NCBI GenBank assembly: GCA_025360585.1
Contig: JANYBW010000046.1
Span: 1-64,000, forward strand
Direction: 5' to 3'
Origin: Actinomycetes bacterium
GTDB lineage: Bacteria > Actinomycetota > Acidimicrobiia > IMCC26256 > PALSA-610
DNA length: 64,000 nucleotides
The position numbers were made by a program, and so were the translations under genes. Below, piece after piece: positions 62,793 through 64,000 of the stretch. Under the pieces are notes generated by a model. That model was not told the origin of the DNA. It saw only the letters and a list, made by a program, of their open reading frames with translations, and made no database searches. The first letter of the stretch is position 1. Every line of letters starts with the position of its first letter.

Positions 62793-64000
62793 CTTCTGGC
62801 GATCCGCGCTCGGTGGACTCCGCCGATGTCTACAAAAACGGGCGTCGCGCGGCGACGTTGCGACGAACGCCGCACGGGGTCGCGTTCGAATACCTCTCCG
62901 ACTATCTCAATGATCCACAAGCCAGCGCGGTCGCGACGACGTTAGCGAAGTCCGCGACACCGTTCGAGACGCATTCCCCAGGCGCAGTCCCATCGTTCTT
63001 TGCCGGCCTGTTGCCGGAAGGGCGGCGGCTTCACGCGTTGCGGCGTGCAGTCAAAACCTCAGCCGACGACGAGTTCACGTTGCTGCTCGAAGTAGGTGCC
63101 GACACGATCGGCGACATCCAGGTCATCGCCAGCGGGGCTACGATCCAGCAACAACCAGCGTCGCTCGAAATCGACGATTGGGCCACTACCAATTTTGCAG
63201 ACCTCTACGCGCAACTCACTGGCGAGAGCTTGTCGTTTGAACGATCCGGAATTTCCGGCGTGCAGATCAAGGCATCCGCGCGCATGATCGCAATGCCACT
63301 CAAACGGCACGGTCAACAATGCATCGTCAAACTCGAACCTCCTGAGTTTCGACATCTCGTCGCGAATGAAGCATTCTTTTTGAAAGCCGCTCAAGAATGC
63401 GGTATCCGCTGCGCGAACGCCACCGTCGTTCACGATGCATTGGGCCGCAGCGCGTTGGCGGTTGAGCGTTTCGATCGACGGGTTGATGATCACGGCAACG
63501 TCGATATGGTCGCACAAGAAGACGCCTGCCAGGTATTGGCCCGGTACCCAGCAGACAAGTACAACGTCAGCTACGAGGCCATCGGTACCGCACTATCGAA
63601 TCAGACGGGCGCGCCGATCGTTGCCGTGTTGGACCTCATGCGCCAGATCGCGTTCGCGTATCTCACAGGCAACGGCGACGCGCACGCCAAGAACTTTTCC
63701 ATCGGAATAGTCGACAACGAGTGGCGAGTAACGCCCGCCTACGACACGCCAACAACGCTGCCGTACCGCGACACCACGATGGCGTTACGTATCGGTGGCG
63801 CAAACGACGAACGCATCAAACGTTCAACGTTTATCGCATTCGGCGAACAGTTTGGCGTGCGCCCAAAAGCGACTGAAGGAATGCTCGATACGCTGCTGGA
63901 GCGCAGCCATAGCTGGTTCGAACGCATCGATACGCTGCCGTTCGAAGACGAAACCGTCAACAGGCTGCGCCGCTCGATCCAGTATCGCCACGGCCGGCTT
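62789..64000 (+). CDS. hipA: HipA-family Ser/Thr kinase toxin, partial at right edge
   Basis: The frame from ATG 62789 is open to the end of the window (404 codons) and not closed. The N-terminal small domain reads ADVYKNGRRAATLRRTPHGV. The kinase-like core carries VERFDRR, the catalytic GNGDAHAKNFSI and PAYDTPTTLPY (metal loop). E. coli HipA phosphorylates glutamyl-tRNA synthetase and stops growth. The typical length is about 420-440, so only the tail is missing. It is coupled to hipB by the overlap. Confidence 0.93.
   Translation, partial: MTSGDPRSVDSADVYKNGRRAATLRRTPHGVAFEYLSDYLNDPQASAVATTLAKSATPFETHSPGAVPSFFAGLLPEGRRLHALRRAVKTSADDEFTLLLEVGADTIGDIQVIASGATIQQQPASLEIDDWATTNFADLYAQLTGESLSFERSGISGVQIKASARMIAMPLKRHGQQCIVKLEPPEFRHLVANEAFFLKAAQECGIRCANATVVHDALGRSALAVERFDRRVDDHGNVDMVAQEDACQVLARYPADKYNVSYEAIGTALSNQTGAPIVAVLDLMRQIAFAYLTGNGDAHAKNFSIGIVDNEWRVTPAYDTPTTLPYRDTTMALRIGGANDERIKRSTFIAFGEQFGVRPKATEGMLDTLLERSHSWFERIDTLPFEDETVNRLRRSIQYRHGRL

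Overview
The window reads as a chromosomal segment of a moderately high-G+C actinobacterium. Lineage markers are a WhiB protein next to a PdtaS-type sensor kinase, the ATP-independent proteasome activator Bpa, the fused multidomain 2-oxoglutarate dehydrogenase Kgd, a long LeuA with a leucine leader peptide, a mycothiol-type maleylpyruvate isomerase-fold protein, an SCO6745-family protein and a pair of ArsA/Get3-like ATPases. The class cannot be fixed from the sequence alone; Acidimicrobiia would be my guess. No phage, insertion sequence, CRISPR array or rRNA operon is visible. There is one tRNA gene, tRNA-Arg(CCT).

Layout. 1-1045: a two-gene minus-strand unit (uracil-DNA-glycosylase-fold protein cut by the left edge, plus a small unknown). 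1426-1498: tRNA-Arg. 1631-4263: a four-gene minus-strand unit of secreted and membrane proteins, two of them lipoproteins sharing a C-terminal domain. 4377-7750: a NarL-type response regulator and a very long double-module histidine kinase frame; opposite the linker between the two modules lies a plus-strand frame for a degenerate receiver domain. 7818-10005: MFS efflux pump and TetR repressor with a strong palindromic operator. 10127-17088: a light/B12-responsive cluster (photolyase, CarH-type photoreceptor, SDR and SRPBCC protein on the minus strand; flavin oxidoreductase, DUF1365 and cyclopropane-fatty-acid-synthase-type methyltransferase on the plus strand). 17137-19865: molybdopterin oxidoreductase and HxlR regulator. 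20050-23065: ABC permease remnant, cupredoxin lipoprotein and an internally duplicated lipoprotein. 23225-26328: DinB-fold enzyme, cobalamin adenosyltransferase CobO, a cobT remnant and an MFS transporter. 26356-31211: acyl-CoA dehydrogenase, leucine attenuator with leuA, a LuxR-type remnant and a SpoU methyltransferase. 31251-42337: acyl-CoA and aldehyde catabolism genes. 42410-48021: bpa, type II DAHP synthase and kgd. 48090-53868: ECF sigma factor with a PASTA membrane protein, a 75-bp tandem repeat, DapA, TauE/SafE, UdgB and a lipid kinase. 53921-58795: whiB, GDPD, pdtaS and two ArsA/Get3 ATPases. 58805-62347: secreted subtilase with FG-GAP repeats. 62529-64000: hipBA, with hipA cut by the right edge.

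How parts fit. The best-supported functional module is the light/B12 cluster. The regulator keeps the full set of cobalamin-binding and photoadduct residues known from CarH, it sits beside photolyase, and the divergent arm encodes a membrane-lipid modification set. CobO, about 7 kb away, makes the adenosylcobalamin such a photoreceptor needs. The leu leader and attenuator explain leuA control by leucine supply. Several remnants (ABC permease, cobT, LuxR regulator, nucleotidyl cyclase) show repeated gene loss with small scars.

The most unusual structure is the plus-strand pseudo-receiver frame at 6254-6526. It fills almost exactly the interval between two kinase modules on the other strand, ending where one module's homology ends and beginning ten bases from an internal start codon of the other. 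Whether that is a real gene, and whether the kinases are one protein or two, is open.
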